A DNA stretch of 64,000 bases. Origin: Chitinophagales bacterium. Lineage in GTDB: Bacteria > Bacteroidota > Bacteroidia > Chitinophagales > UBA2359. The notes below the pieces were generated by a model. It had not been told where the DNA came from and searched no databases. It worked only from the letters and a program-made list of their open reading frames with translations. Position 1 is the stretch's first letter, and each line of letters begins with the position of its first letter. The translations under genes and the position numbers were made by a program. The DNA lies in NCBI GenBank assembly GCA_041392475.1, contig JAWKLZ010000003.1, forward strand, positions 393,501-457,500, given 5' to 3'. Of this stretch, positions 34,724 to 43,543 are shown piece by piece.

Positions 34724-35806
34724 ATGTCAACAACTACCAAATTTCGTCCAGGCGTATTACATGGCGATGAAGTAACCGAACTTCTAAACCACGCCAATGA
34801 GCATAATTTTGCATTACCTGCTGTGAATGTGACGGGTACAAATACTGTTAATGGCGTGTTAGAAACCGCAAAAGCATTGAATTCTCCTGTAATCATTCAG
34901 TTTTCCAATGGTGGAGCATCGTTTTATGCAGGAAAAAGCTTGTCGAATGAAGGTCAACAATCGGCAATATTGGGTGCTATTTCAGGTGCGCTTCACGTTC
35001 ATACTTTGGCTGAAGCTTACGGTGTGACAGTTATTTTACATACCGATCACTGCGCCAAAAAACTCCTTCCATGGATAGATGGTTTGGTGGATTACAGTGA
35101 AAAATACTACGAAAAATTCGGCAAACCTTTGTACAGTTCTCACATGATAGATTTGAGCGAAGAGCCGATTGAAGAGAACGTTGAAGTGTGTAAAGAATAT
35201 TTGAAGCGCATGGATCCGATTGGTATGACCCTCGAAATCGAACTCGGCGTGACAGGGGGGGAAGAAGATGGTGTGGACAATAGCAACGTGGATAGTTCTC
35301 GCCTTTACACGCAGCCCGAAGAAGTGGCGTATGCCTACGAAGAATTGAAGAAAGTGAGTCCAAAAGAGCGTTTTACTATTGCAGCCGCTTTCGGCAATGT
35401 GCATGGTGTGTATCGCCCTGGTAATGTGAAATTGCAGCCTGTGATTTTGAAAAATTCTCAAGAATACGTTCAAAAGAAATACAATACGAGCGAAAATCCT
35501 ATTAATTTCGTTTTTCACGGTGGAAGTGGTTCTTCTCGTGCCGAAATCAGAGAGGCTATCGAATATGGTGCGGTGAAAATGAACATTGATACCGATATGC
35601 AATGGGCTTTTGCAGAGGGCATTAGAGATTATTTCACAGATAAAAGTGCCTACCTTCAAACCCAAATTGGCAATCCAGAGGGTGCTGATGTTCCCAACAA
35701 AAAGACCTACGATCCTCGCCAATGGTTGCGCTATGCAGAAGGGTATTTTGTGAAGCGACTGAAGCAGGCGTTTGAGGATTTGAATTGTGTGAATCGAAAT
35801 GCTTAA
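34724..35806 (+). CDS. fbaA: Fructose-bisphosphate aldolase, class II
   Basis: This 360-residue zinc enzyme reversibly cleaves fructose 1,6-bisphosphate to dihydroxyacetone phosphate and glyceraldehyde 3-phosphate. It aligns along its whole length with E. coli FbaA. The zinc and catalytic motif is LHTDHCAKKLLPWIDGL, followed by SSHMIDLSEE, IELGVTGGEEDGVDNS, AAFGNVHGVYRPGNVKL with a zinc His, and FHGGSGSS and MNIDTDMQWA at the phosphate site. ATG 34724 matches the family start; the frame is open 30 codons upstream but that part is not conserved. It acts in glycolysis and gluconeogenesis in the cytoplasm. A family B repeat lies downstream. Confidence 0.95.
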   Translation: MSTTTKFRPGVLHGDEVTELLNHANEHNFALPAVNVTGTNTVNGVLETAKALNSPVIIQFSNGGASFYAGKSLSNEGQQSAILGAISGALHVHTLAEAYGVTVILHTDHCAKKLLPWIDGLVDYSEKYYEKFGKPLYSSHMIDLSEEPIEENVEVCKEYLKRMDPIGMTLEIELGVTGGEEDGVDNSNVDSSRLYTQPEEVAYAYEELKKVSPKERFTIAAAFGNVHGVYRPGNVKLQPVILKNSQEYVQKKYNTSENPINFVFHGGSGSSRAEIREAIEYGAVKMNIDTDMQWAFAEGIRDYFTDKSAYLQTQIGNPEGADVPNKKTYDPRQWLRYAEGYFVKRLKQAFEDLNCVNRNA

Positions 35807-35874
35807 ACTGTTTGATGGATTCGTTGTTGAATTGCTAAGTGACTCCAATAGTATAAGTTTCTTACATGGCATTA

Positions 35875-35952
35875 AGACTTTGGAAGTTTTCTCTTCAGAA
35901 CACACTGATTTTCAAATATTTCATCTCTTTTAGGAATAAACTTCCAAAGTCT
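35875..35952. repeat. Dispersed repeat family B, copy 2
   Basis: AGACTTTGGAAGTTT (35875-35889) is perfectly inverted at 35938-35952. A second, weaker pair (TTGAATTGCTAAG-like and TAGCAATTC-like) flanks it, making nested arms. Confidence 0.75.
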
Positions 35953-35993
35953 AAGTTGGATTATTTAGCAATTCTTCAAAAATTAAAACCAAC

Positions 35994-36218
35994 ATGAATT
36001 ACAAAAACATCATCACTATTGAGGCAGGTAAAAGAGGAGGAAAACCTTGTATCAGAGGCATGAGAATTACGGTCTATGATGTTCTTTCTTGGCTTGCTTC
36101 TGGAATGAGTATTGCAGAAATAATAGATGATTTTCCCGAACTCACCCACCAAGATGTGCTTGCAAGCCTTCAATTTGCAGCAGAACGGGAGAACCAAATT
36201 ATGTATTGTAGGGCATAG
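35994..36218 (+). CDS. DUF433 antitoxin
   Basis: The 74-residue protein is a complete DUF433 winged-helix protein: IEAGKRGGKPCIRGMRITVY, then DVLSWLASGMSIAEIIDDFP and ELTHQDVLASLQFAAERE. The GKPCIRGxRI motif is diagnostic. DUF433 proteins are DNA-binding antitoxins of DUF5615 (PIN-like) toxins. The matching toxin gene lies downstream on the same strand but 282 bp away, whereas such pairs usually overlap or lie within a few bases. The spacer may be an insertion scar. Confidence 0.88.
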   Translation: MNYKNIITIEAGKRGGKPCIRGMRITVYDVLSWLASGMSIAEIIDDFPELTHQDVLASLQFAAERENQIMYCRA

Positions 36219-36277
36219 TTCTTGACCCTGTTTGTGGTTCAGGTATCTTGTTGAACACGCTATTCATAAATATTTGA
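36212..36277 (+). pseudogene. Possible relic of a DNA/RNA methyltransferase motif
   Basis: One frame of the spacer reads GIVLDPVCGSGILLNTLFIN and then a stop. LDPxCGSG is motif I of N6-adenine and related methyltransferases. Only about 20 codons remain, so chance cannot be excluded. Confidence 0.2.
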
Positions 36278-36500
36278 TATTCTAAGTAGTATGCTAACTT
36301 CAAACAATTTTGAAATTTAATAAAAAAAATTGATAATCAATTGCTTACAATAAAATTCACTGTGTAAAATATCTTAAACTATGAGATAAATTATTTCAAT
36401 TTATGAATGATTTTTTGTCTTTGAAGATAGATTATAGAGCTAAGCATGTATTTCGTTTTGCCTTTCTTATTTATATTCGCAAAAGAAATAATCATAAAGT

Positions 36501-36833
36501 ATGAAATTACTCTTAGACCAAAATTTATCTTACAAGTTAGTCAATAGATTAGTTATTTTATTTCCAGACTCCTCCCATGTTCGATTAGAAGGAATGGAGG
36601 CTGAAGAAGATACTATGATATGGACTTTTGCAGAAACCAACGACTTTACGGTTGTTACCCAAGATGCAGATTTTGTAGATATAGGTATATTGAAAGGCTA
36701 TCCTCCTAAAGTAATTTGGTTAAGATGTGGCAATACATCAACAATTAATATTCAAAATATTTTGACGGAAAATTATGATACCATAAAAGATTTCGTTGAA
36801 AATCAAGACAAAAGCTGTTTAGAACTTTTTTAA
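36501..36833 (+). CDS. DUF5615 PIN-like toxin
   Basis: The 110-residue protein has the DUF5615/Mut7-C-like PIN fold: LLLDQNLSYKLV with the first Asp, then EEDTMIWTFAETNDFTVVTQ and DADFVDIG with the second acidic cluster, and PPKVIWLRCGN. It is expected to be a ribonuclease toxin neutralised by the DUF433 protein encoded upstream. A weak promoter-like TATATTCG lies at about 36473 in the A+T-rich gap, so it may be transcribed separately from its antitoxin. The GH65 gene starts 26 bp downstream. Confidence 0.85.
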   Translation: MKLLLDQNLSYKLVNRLVILFPDSSHVRLEGMEAEEDTMIWTFAETNDFTVVTQDADFVDIGILKGYPPKVIWLRCGNTSTINIQNILTENYDTIKDFVENQDKSCLELF

Positions 36834-36859
36834 GAAACTAACTCCTTCAATGTAACTAC

Positions 36860-39160
36860 ATGAAAAACTACATCCTCCACGACGAGTGGCAAATCATAGA
36901 AAAAGGCTTTAAGCCTGAACTCAACAAAATCTCTGAAAGCCTTTGCAGTATCGGCAATGGACGAATGGGACAGCGTGCCAATTTTGAAGAAAAATACAGT
37001 GGCGAAACCTTGCAGGGCAGTTATGTCGCAGGCGTATATTACCCCGACAAAACCCGTGTCGGTTGGTGGAAAAATGGTTATCCCGAATATTTCGCCAAAG
37101 TGTTGAATGCCTGCAATTGGATAGGCATCAATGTCACTATCGGCAAAGACGAATTGGACTTAGCGACCTGCAATGTCTCGCATTTCAAGCGGGTATTGGA
37201 CATGCAAGAAGGCGTATTGTACCGAAATTTTACGGCACAATTGGCAAAAGGGCAAGAAGTGAAAATCGCTTCTCAGCGTTTTTGCAGCATTGCAGACGAT
37301 GAAATCGGAGCAATTCGATACAGTATCACCTCCGTTAACTTCAATGGCACATTGACCCTCACTCCTTATTTGGATGGAGATGTCGAAAATGAAGATGCAA
37401 ATTATGGCGACAAATTTTGGAACGAAGTAGCACGAGAAGTAGGTTCGGGAGAGGCTTATTTGAATCTGGAAACCAAAAAGACCTTTTTCCACGTAGCAAC
37501 GGGAATGTGTTTTGAAGTCTATAAAAACGGCGAAAAACAAAATTTGGCGATTGCTGAAACGGATCGTGAAAAATATGTGGCAAATACGGTAAACATTGAA
37601 GTGAAGGAAGGAGATGAAGTCGTATTGTATAAATATGCTGCCAATCTTTCTTCCATGAATTATGCCAAAGCAAAGCTCATTGGTGCGTGCCGAAAAGCAG
37701 TTCGCCGAGCTGCTGCAAAAGGTTTTGACCAATTGCTGCAAGACCAAAAAGCGGCTTGGGCTGCAAAATGGGAAGAAAGCGATGTGACGATTGAAGGAGA
37801 TGTGTCGGCACAACAGGGGATTCGCTTCAATATTTTTCAGATGAACCAAACCTATACGGGTGAAGATGAACGCTTGAACATTGGACCTAAAGGTTTTACA
37901 GGTGAAAAATACGGTGGAAGTACCTATTGGGATACCGAAGCCTATTGTTTCCCATTTTATCTCAGTACTGCTGACCCAAAAGTGGCTCGTCAACTACTCG
38001 TTTACCGCTACAAACACCTGCAAAAAGCCATCGAAAATGGTCAAAAACTGGGCTTTACCGATGGCGCAGCTTTGTATCCGATGGTGACAATGAACGGCGA
38101 GGAATGTCACAACGAATGGGAAATCACATTTGAAGAACTGCACAGAAATGGAGCAATTGCCTTTGCGATTTACGACTACATTCGCTATACGGCTGATGAA
38201 GATTATTTGGCAGAATACGGATTGGAGGTTTTGATGGGTATTGCCCGTTTTTGGAGTCAAAGGGTGAATTTCTCCAAAGCCAAAAACAAATATGTGATGC
38301 TCGGTGTGACGGGGCCTAATGAGTATGAAAACAATGTGAACAACAACTGGTACACCAACTATATCGCTTGTTGGTGCATGGGCTATTGTCAATCGGCAGT
38401 GGAATTTGTGAAGGAAAAACACCCTGAAAGATATGCCGAAATTGCAGCCAAAACCAAGTTTGACGAATCGGAAATGGTTCGATGGAAAGACATTCGCAAC
38501 AATATGTATTTTCCGTTCTCCAATGAACTCAACATTTATCTGCAACAAGACAATTTCTTGGACAAAGAAATTATTCATGTTGATGAACTGAGCCCTGCCG
38601 ACCGACCTATCAACCAAAAATGGTCTTGGGACAGAATTTTGCGCTCTTGCTTTATCAAACAAGCGGACACTTTGCAGGGAATGTATTTGTTTGAAGACCA
38701 TTTTGATACAGATACTATCCGCCGCCACTTCGATTTCTACGAACCTTTGACCGTTCACGAATCATCGCTATCACCTTGTGTGCATGTGATTTTGGCAGCC
38801 AAATTGGGCTACAAAGAGAAAGCCTACGAAATGTATTTGCGGACGGCTCGCCTCGATTTGGACGACTACAACAATGACACCGAAGATGGTTGTCACATCA
38901 CAAGTATGGCGGGTACTTGGATGGCTGTCATCAAGGGTTTTGCAGGTATGCGGGTCAAAGACGGACACTTGCATTTCACTCCTTTTGTGCCTGACCAATG
39001 GCAGTCTTTTGCCTTCAAAGTGCGCTTTAGAGGGCATTTGTTGAAGGTAGAAGTGAACAAAAGCGGAGTCACAGTGGAGAACGAAACGGGTAAAGAGTTG
39101 AAGGTATTTGTATTTGGACACGAATACGAGATTGGAGATAGATTGACGGTGGAAGGGTAA
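36860..39160 (+). CDS. Glycoside hydrolase family 65 phosphorylase (maltose phosphorylase-like)
   Basis: The 766-residue cytoplasmic enzyme has the GH65 layout: an N-terminal beta-sandwich (ILHDEWQIIEKGF, ESLCSIGNGRMGQRANFEE), an (alpha/alpha)6 catalytic barrel, and a C-terminal jelly roll (HLHFTPFVPDQWQSFAFKV). The substrate loop FTGEKYGGSTYWDTEAYCFP and the general acid region NGEECHNEWEITFEELHRN with its catalytic Glu are intact. It should split an alpha-glucoside with phosphate to beta-glucose 1-phosphate and glucose. Maltose is the most likely substrate, kojibiose or trehalose are alternatives. A strong terminator follows. Confidence 0.92.
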   Translation: MKNYILHDEWQIIEKGFKPELNKISESLCSIGNGRMGQRANFEEKYSGETLQGSYVAGVYYPDKTRVGWWKNGYPEYFAKVLNACNWIGINVTIGKDELDLATCNVSHFKRVLDMQEGVLYRNFTAQLAKGQEVKIASQRFCSIADDEIGAIRYSITSVNFNGTLTLTPYLDGDVENEDANYGDKFWNEVAREVGSGEAYLNLETKKTFFHVATGMCFEVYKNGEKQNLAIAETDREKYVANTVNIEVKEGDEVVLYKYAANLSSMNYAKAKLIGACRKAVRRAAAKGFDQLLQDQKAAWAAKWEESDVTIEGDVSAQQGIRFNIFQMNQTYTGEDERLNIGPKGFTGEKYGGSTYWDTEAYCFPFYLSTADPKVARQLLVYRYKHLQKAIENGQKLGFTDGAALYPMVTMNGEECHNEWEITFEELHRNGAIAFAIYDYIRYTADEDYLAEYGLEVLMGIARFWSQRVNFSKAKNKYVMLGVTGPNEYENNVNNNWYTNYIACWCMGYCQSAVEFVKEKHPERYAEIAAKTKFDESEMVRWKDIRNNMYFPFSNELNIYLQQDNFLDKEIIHVDELSPADRPINQKWSWDRILRSCFIKQADTLQGMYLFEDHFDTDTIRRHFDFYEPLTVHESSLSPCVHVILAAKLGYKEKAYEMYLRTARLDLDDYNNDTEDGCHITSMAGTWMAVIKGFAGMRVKDGHLHFTPFVPDQWQSFAFKVRFRGHLLKVEVNKSGVTVENETGKELKVFVFGHEYEIGDRLTVEG

Positions 39161-39198
39161 AACACCTCATGAAGGTTATCTCCTATAAAAAAATGAGA

Positions 39199-39239
39199 GA
39201 GGTGTTGGGTTTTAGAAAACTTGACACCTCCTTTTTTTT
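39199..39239 (+). terminator. Rho-independent terminator after GH65
   Basis: GAGGTGT (39199-39205) pairs with ACACCTC (39224-39230), with an inner GTTTT/AAAAC stem, and eight T residues follow (39232-39239). Confidence 0.85.
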
Positions 39240-39258
39240 GCTTAATTTCAAATGGATA

Positions 39259-39894
39259 TTAGAAGATTTCAACAACTCCCTTCAATCCCTCAACCAAAAT
39301 CGAAATCCTCACTTCTGCTGCTGCTTCTACCTTCAAATTCACCTCCAAGTTCTGCAAAACAGCCTGAATCATGGCAACATCAGGATGAAAAACCCTCACC
39401 TCCAACAATTTACCCCCCTCCAAAAGCCTATCCGTAGGATGGTAACTAGAATCCTGCCAATCCACCATAAACGGCACTATATCCACCTTTGGGTCTGCAA
39501 TCGGCAACACCATACGCCACTTCAATTCATTTCCATCAAGCATTTTTCGCTGGCCAGCTTGTATTTCGCCCAATTTTGGGTAGTGATTTTTGAGCAGTAA
39601 ACTGTCTTGTTCGAGGTTTAGGGATTTAATAGCCCAACGGGTGATTTGAGGACGCTCAATAAGGTCAATGCCCATCCATCTTGGAGCTTGGATACAGGTG
39701 TTCGAATCATCAATGGCCAACAATTCCAAATAACAGGCATCACCTAAATTCAAGAGCGCATTCTTTGTTCCTTTCGTGTGGTGATAGCCTCCGAAAATAG
39801 GTTTAATACCCAATAATTCTTCCAACTCATTGCAGGCAGTATCCAAATCTTTCACCGCATACACGATATGGTCTATTTTTCTTCCTATATTCAT
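39259..39894 (-). CDS. VOC / glyoxalase-like domain protein
   Basis: The 211-residue protein starts IDHIVYAVKDLDTACNELEE, the first beta-alpha-beta unit of a vicinal oxygen chelate fold, and continues GGYHHTKGTKNALLNLGDAC and YLELLAID. It matches the Glyoxalase_3 (PF13468) group, in which the His and Glu of these strands bind a metal in many members. MVDWQDSSYHPTDR lies in the second module. The family often has unknown substrates. It is in the same direction as the amine oxidase gene upstream, 70 bp away. Confidence 0.85.
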   Translation of the reverse strand: MNIGRKIDHIVYAVKDLDTACNELEELLGIKPIFGGYHHTKGTKNALLNLGDACYLELLAIDDSNTCIQAPRWMGIDLIERPQITRWAIKSLNLEQDSLLLKNHYPKLGEIQAGQRKMLDGNELKWRMVLPIADPKVDIVPFMVDWQDSSYHPTDRLLEGGKLLEVRVFHPDVAMIQAVLQNLEVNLKVEAAAEVRISILVEGLKGVVEIF

Positions 39895-39964
39895 TTAACA
39901 GCAATTTTTATAAAACTATAGATCAAAACATTATGAAATTTATTTTGTGCATTGAATTTGAAAT

Positions 39965-41023
39965 TCAGCTAATTTGCTCAAAAACAAAAAATGCACTTTG
40001 CACTGCCCCGTCCATATAACCAGGAAAATCAGCAGCCGTTTCAGCCCCTGCAATGAAAAATTTACCATCTAAATAGGCTTGACGGTAAGCAGGATGCCCA
40101 TTGTTTTGATGCGGCAAAATGTGTTCGGAATAGGGGAGGAAGGTGAAAGGTTCGTTTCGCCAGACAGCTTCTTCGTAGGTCAAATAATGATTGGCCACTT
40201 CACCATAATATTTGTTCAATTGCTTCAAAATCATCTGAATGCGTTCTTCTTTTGTCATCGAAAAATAAGCCCCATTCAAAAACCCCTTCAAAGCATAAAA
40301 AGAATCCTCATAGTTGGAATGGTCGTACATTTCGGGAATCGGTCCGACATTGCTCATAATCGTGCCACTCACATTTTTTTCTCTCCAAAACGGTTTTTTG
40401 TAGGTCAATCCAATTTTGATAGATTCACCCATCCAAGTATGCGTTTGGTTGGCAACCTTCAATACAGAATCAGGCAAAGTGGGCTGAATATCAACCGAAT
40501 TGACCAGCAAAAATGGAGGAAGTGTCGAAACAACAAAATTACTGTAAAAGGTTTCTTGATTTGTTTTCACTTCAAATCTATCCGACTTTTGCTGAATTGA
40601 TTGAACGATTTGTCCTGTGTGAATTTGCTCAGAATCAAGCCTTTTCTGCAAAGCATCAACAATACTATAACTGCCACCTTTGATTCTAAAACTAGGGTCA
40701 GTATTCGGAGCCAAAGTCACCAATTGTGGTGGACTCGTAGAAATAGCTTCGTAAATGGCACTTTCTCCCAATGCTTGCTCAAACATACCAACGCCCAATG
40801 AATCCAATAATTTGGTCAAGTTTTGGTGTTTCCTTCCGAGCCACGTTGCCCCCATTTCCAAAGGCTCAGAACGCTCATAAAGTTTAGTAAAAACCCTGCC
40901 TCCCAAGCGTTCTCTGGCTTCCAAAACTTTGAAGGAAATATTTTTTTGTTGCAGTAAATAGGCAAGAGTCAGCCCTGTCAAGCCACCTCCAATGATTATA
41001 ACTTCTGTTTTTTTAACATTCAT
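39965..41023 (-). CDS. FAD-dependent amine oxidase
   Basis: The 352-residue flavoenzyme starts with the dinucleotide motif IIIGGGLTGLTLAYLLQQ, then EARERLGGRVFT, the standard amine-oxidase pair. GATWLGRKHQNLTKLLDSLG and a C-terminal FAD-binding FFIAGAETAADFPGYMDGAV complete the fold. It resembles monoamine oxidase and putrescine oxidase but is shorter than most at about 350 residues. It likely oxidises a primary or secondary amine to an imine, with hydrogen peroxide as a product. The substrate is unknown. It forms a possible transcription unit with the kinase-like gene upstream. Confidence 0.9.
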   Translation of the reverse strand: MNVKKTEVIIIGGGLTGLTLAYLLQQKNISFKVLEARERLGGRVFTKLYERSEPLEMGATWLGRKHQNLTKLLDSLGVGMFEQALGESAIYEAISTSPPQLVTLAPNTDPSFRIKGGSYSIVDALQKRLDSEQIHTGQIVQSIQQKSDRFEVKTNQETFYSNFVVSTLPPFLLVNSVDIQPTLPDSVLKVANQTHTWMGESIKIGLTYKKPFWREKNVSGTIMSNVGPIPEMYDHSNYEDSFYALKGFLNGAYFSMTKEERIQMILKQLNKYYGEVANHYLTYEEAVWRNEPFTFLPYSEHILPHQNNGHPAYRQAYLDGKFFIAGAETAADFPGYMDGAVQSAFFVFEQIS

Positions 41024-41049
41024 GTATGTGGTGAATTTTTTGAGTACTT

Positions 41050-41898
41050 TTAAAGATGGTAATGAATCAAACGTTCTATTGGGTTCTGCAAAACTGTTCC
41101 GACTTCAATTCCAAACTGCGCTGCAACGGCTTTGATTTCGGCTTGAAAATGAAAAGCAATCGAACCCGATAGGTGCAAAGGTAAGTAAGGATTTTTTTGA
41201 AGGACAAGAACACGCTTGCGGAAAAAACCTTCAAAATGGGTTTTCAGCAATTGCTGTATGTAAGGTTCGTTTCGATGCTCATGTATGAAATAACTGAACT
41301 GCGCCAAATAGCGATTTGCAGCAGGTTTTTGATACACATTCTCCAAGATTGTATCATCTTCAATGCGGTATTTTTCCTTCAATTTTAGCAGCAAATGAGA
41401 TGGGATATTTCGATACAAAAAGTCCACTATCAACTGTTTACCCATCACCGCACCACTTCCTTCATCTCCCAAAATGAAACCAAAACCCCTCGAATTTTCC
41501 ACAATGTTTTCACCATTGTAATAACAAGTATTCGACCCTGTTCCCAAAATTGCAGCAATACCTGCCGAATGTTGACACAATGCTCTTGCAGCCCCCAACA
41601 CATCCGTATGTACTTCAATTTTCGCTTTTTTGGGAAAACAATTGACCAATACCGATTCTACTTTGCTTGCTAATTCAAAAGCACCACATCCTGCACCGTA
41701 ATAATAGAGTTCCGCTATACTTTCCTTCAATTCTTTGGGTAAGTCCTCAATAATTTGACGAATTTGGTTAGCGTCTTGAAAATAAGGTTGAATACCTTTT
41801 GTTTCAATAACTTCTATGTTTTCAGATGGTGCTACAAAAGCCCAAATTGTTTTGGTGCCACCGCTATCTGCAATGAGAACCGTATTGTTTTTTAACAT
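41050..41898 (-). CDS. BadF/BadG/BcrA/BcrD-type ATPase (N-acetylglucosamine kinase-like)
   Basis: The start at ATG 41898 gives MLKNNTVLIADSGGTKTIWA, the phosphate-1 loop of the ASKHA fold, right at the N-terminus; the longer frame adds 29 unconserved residues. YYGAGCGAFELAS, GIAAILGTGSNTCYY (phosphate-2) and GDEGSGAVMGKQL are in order, as in eukaryotic and Bacteroidota GlcNAc kinases. LPLHLSGSIAFHF is the adenosine loop. At 282 residues it fits this group. It probably phosphorylates an amino sugar during cell-wall recycling, which is inference from family members. Confidence 0.87.
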   Translation of the reverse strand: MLKNNTVLIADSGGTKTIWAFVAPSENIEVIETKGIQPYFQDANQIRQIIEDLPKELKESIAELYYYGAGCGAFELASKVESVLVNCFPKKAKIEVHTDVLGAARALCQHSAGIAAILGTGSNTCYYNGENIVENSRGFGFILGDEGSGAVMGKQLIVDFLYRNIPSHLLLKLKEKYRIEDDTILENVYQKPAANRYLAQFSYFIHEHRNEPYIQQLLKTHFEGFFRKRVLVLQKNPYLPLHLSGSIAFHFQAEIKAVAAQFGIEVGTVLQNPIERLIHYHL

Positions 41899-42093
41899 TT
41901 TTTCAGAAAAATTTGCCTTCAATGGAATAAAACCATTTTTTGATTTGTCAAAATAGCGAAACCCAATCACAAACATAAGAAACAAATCAAAGGGTGTAGG
42001 TGGTTTCTTCCGTCAAAACACCGATTAACCAAAATATCCAGCATACAGCTACTCGAACACATTAAATTCATAACTACATAAACACAATTTATC

Positions 42094-42927
42094 ATGAAGA
42101 TTCAAATTTCAAGATTATTCGTCTTGGTGACGATGGCATTGTTTGTATTCACCGCTTGCCAAAAAGAAAGTAGCGAAGTTCTCAGCACCGAAAACGAAAG
42201 TATTGCCCTCAAAACAGCAGAGGATTTGACCACTTCCGACAACCTCTTTGAAGACATCAGTAATCAAGCGGATGAGCAAATTGAAGAAGCCTTTATGAGC
42301 GGAAAAACTGGTGAAGATGAATGTGTTGTCCGCACTTGGGCAGCCGAAAGAGGAACCTATCCCAACACACTCACAATTGACTATGGCGAAGGTTGTGAAG
42401 GCCTAAATGGCAGGGTACGAAGCGGCAAAATCATCATCCATTTATCGGCAGAACCTACCGAATCAGGAGCGATAAAAACGGTGACATTGGAGAATTTTTT
42501 CATCAATGAGGTTCAAATTGAAGGAACAAAAACCACTACTAACAACGGACTTAACGAACTGGGGCAGCCTTCTTTTAGCCGAACTGCAATGGGTACGGTT
42601 ACTTTTCTGGACGGTATTTCTATTGAATGGAACGTCAGCCGCACAGCCGTACAGCTTGAAGGATATGATACTTTCCGACGATTTGATGACGTATTTTCCA
42701 TCACAGGTACTGCTAACGGAACAAACAGAAATGGAGTGAGTTATGTAGGCGTAATCGTTAAACCTATCCTCAAAAAAGCACTTTGTCCGTGGGCTGTTAG
42801 CGGTTCGGTGGAGTTTACCATCAATGAAGAAACAAGGACGCTTGACTTTGGTGCGGGAGATTGCGACCGACTAGCAACGGTAACGAATAGCGAAGGAGAA
42901 TTAAAAGAGATTCTATTGCCGAGATAA
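42094..42927 (+). CDS. Uncharacterised lipoprotein
   Basis: The 277-residue protein has a clear lipobox (LVTMALFVFTAC, Cys about residue 21), and a Ser/Glu-rich linker. The mature part looks all-beta: PNTLTIDYGEGCEGLNGRVR, LENFFINEVQIEGTKT and ISIEWNVSRTAVQLEGYDTF are alternating strand patterns, with two Cys near ALCPWAVSGSVEF and LDFGAGDCDRLATV. It is recognised only as a type common in Bacteroidota; no function is assigned. It is monocistronic with its own terminator. Confidence 0.8.
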   Translation: MKIQISRLFVLVTMALFVFTACQKESSEVLSTENESIALKTAEDLTTSDNLFEDISNQADEQIEEAFMSGKTGEDECVVRTWAAERGTYPNTLTIDYGEGCEGLNGRVRSGKIIIHLSAEPTESGAIKTVTLENFFINEVQIEGTKTTTNNGLNELGQPSFSRTAMGTVTFLDGISIEWNVSRTAVQLEGYDTFRRFDDVFSITGTANGTNRNGVSYVGVIVKPILKKALCPWAVSGSVEFTINEETRTLDFGAGDCDRLATVTNSEGELKEILLPR

Positions 42928-42977
42928 AATTCTCCGATTGAAGTCTTTTGAAAGTCTTGATTTGATGCAATGAAAAG

Positions 42978-43007
42978 GCAAGAGAACATGGGTTTTCTTG
43001 CTTTTTT
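42978..43007 (+). terminator. Rho-independent terminator after the lipoprotein gene
   Basis: GCAAGAGAAC (42978-42987) pairs with GTTTTCTTGC (42992-43001) at 9 of 10 positions, followed by six T residues. Confidence 0.85.
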
Positions 43008-43091
43008 GTATAAGCTTTGATGGTTGTTTTTTCAGCAAAATAGTGTTAAGTTTGGTTGATAATAAAATCAGGTCTATCAAAAAAAGAACCC

Positions 43092-43541
43092 ATGAATCCT
43101 GAAATATTCCAAACTATTTATTTAGACGAAGAATGTCAAGTCTATACTTCAAAAAGCATTGATAAATTCAACTTAGACTCCTCCAATTTTTTTGAGATAT
43201 GTAACTTACATCCCAAAGATTATCATACAATTAAATTCTATGGAAAGGAGGTTTTGACTCCAAGATGGCAGCAAGCGTATGGAAAAAATTACAGTTATAC
43301 GGGTTCCAAAAATAATGCGCTACCTATCCCAGAGAATCTTAAGATATTTTTAGACTGGTAGTGCAAACATATAGACAATCGCTTGAATGGCTTGTTGTTG
43401 AATTGGTACGATGGACAGAAAGGGCATTACATTTGTGCACATAGAGATGACACGAGGGATTTATTTGAAGATAGTCCAGTTGTTACCATTTCAATCGGAG
43501 AAGAAAGAATATTTAGAATGAGACCTTATAAGGGACAGTAA
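43092..43541 (+). pseudogene. AlkB-like 2-oxoglutarate/Fe(II) oxygenase, broken and truncated
   Basis: The first 89 codons (TPRWQQAYGKNYSYTGSK, NALPIPENLKIFLDW) are AlkB-family sequence and stop at an in-frame TAG (43359-43361). The same frame continues with RLNGLLLNWYDGQKGHYICA followed by HRDD, which holds the Fe(II) HxD motif, and VVTISIGEERIFRMRPYKGQ. It ends at TAA three bases before the left inverted repeat of the ISAzo13-like element. The second iron His and the substrate-recognition C-terminus are lost. AlkB repairs alkylated DNA or RNA bases; this copy cannot. Confidence 0.85.
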
Positions 43542-43543
43542 AT

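Noticed and set aside
35036..35905. 289-residue frame antisense to the aldolase gene
   Set aside because: It mirrors a highly conserved enzyme and has Cys/His/Phe-rich composition typical of antisense frames.
37160..37993. 277-residue frame antisense to the GH65 gene
   Set aside because: It is a shadow frame of an intact enzyme, without family features.
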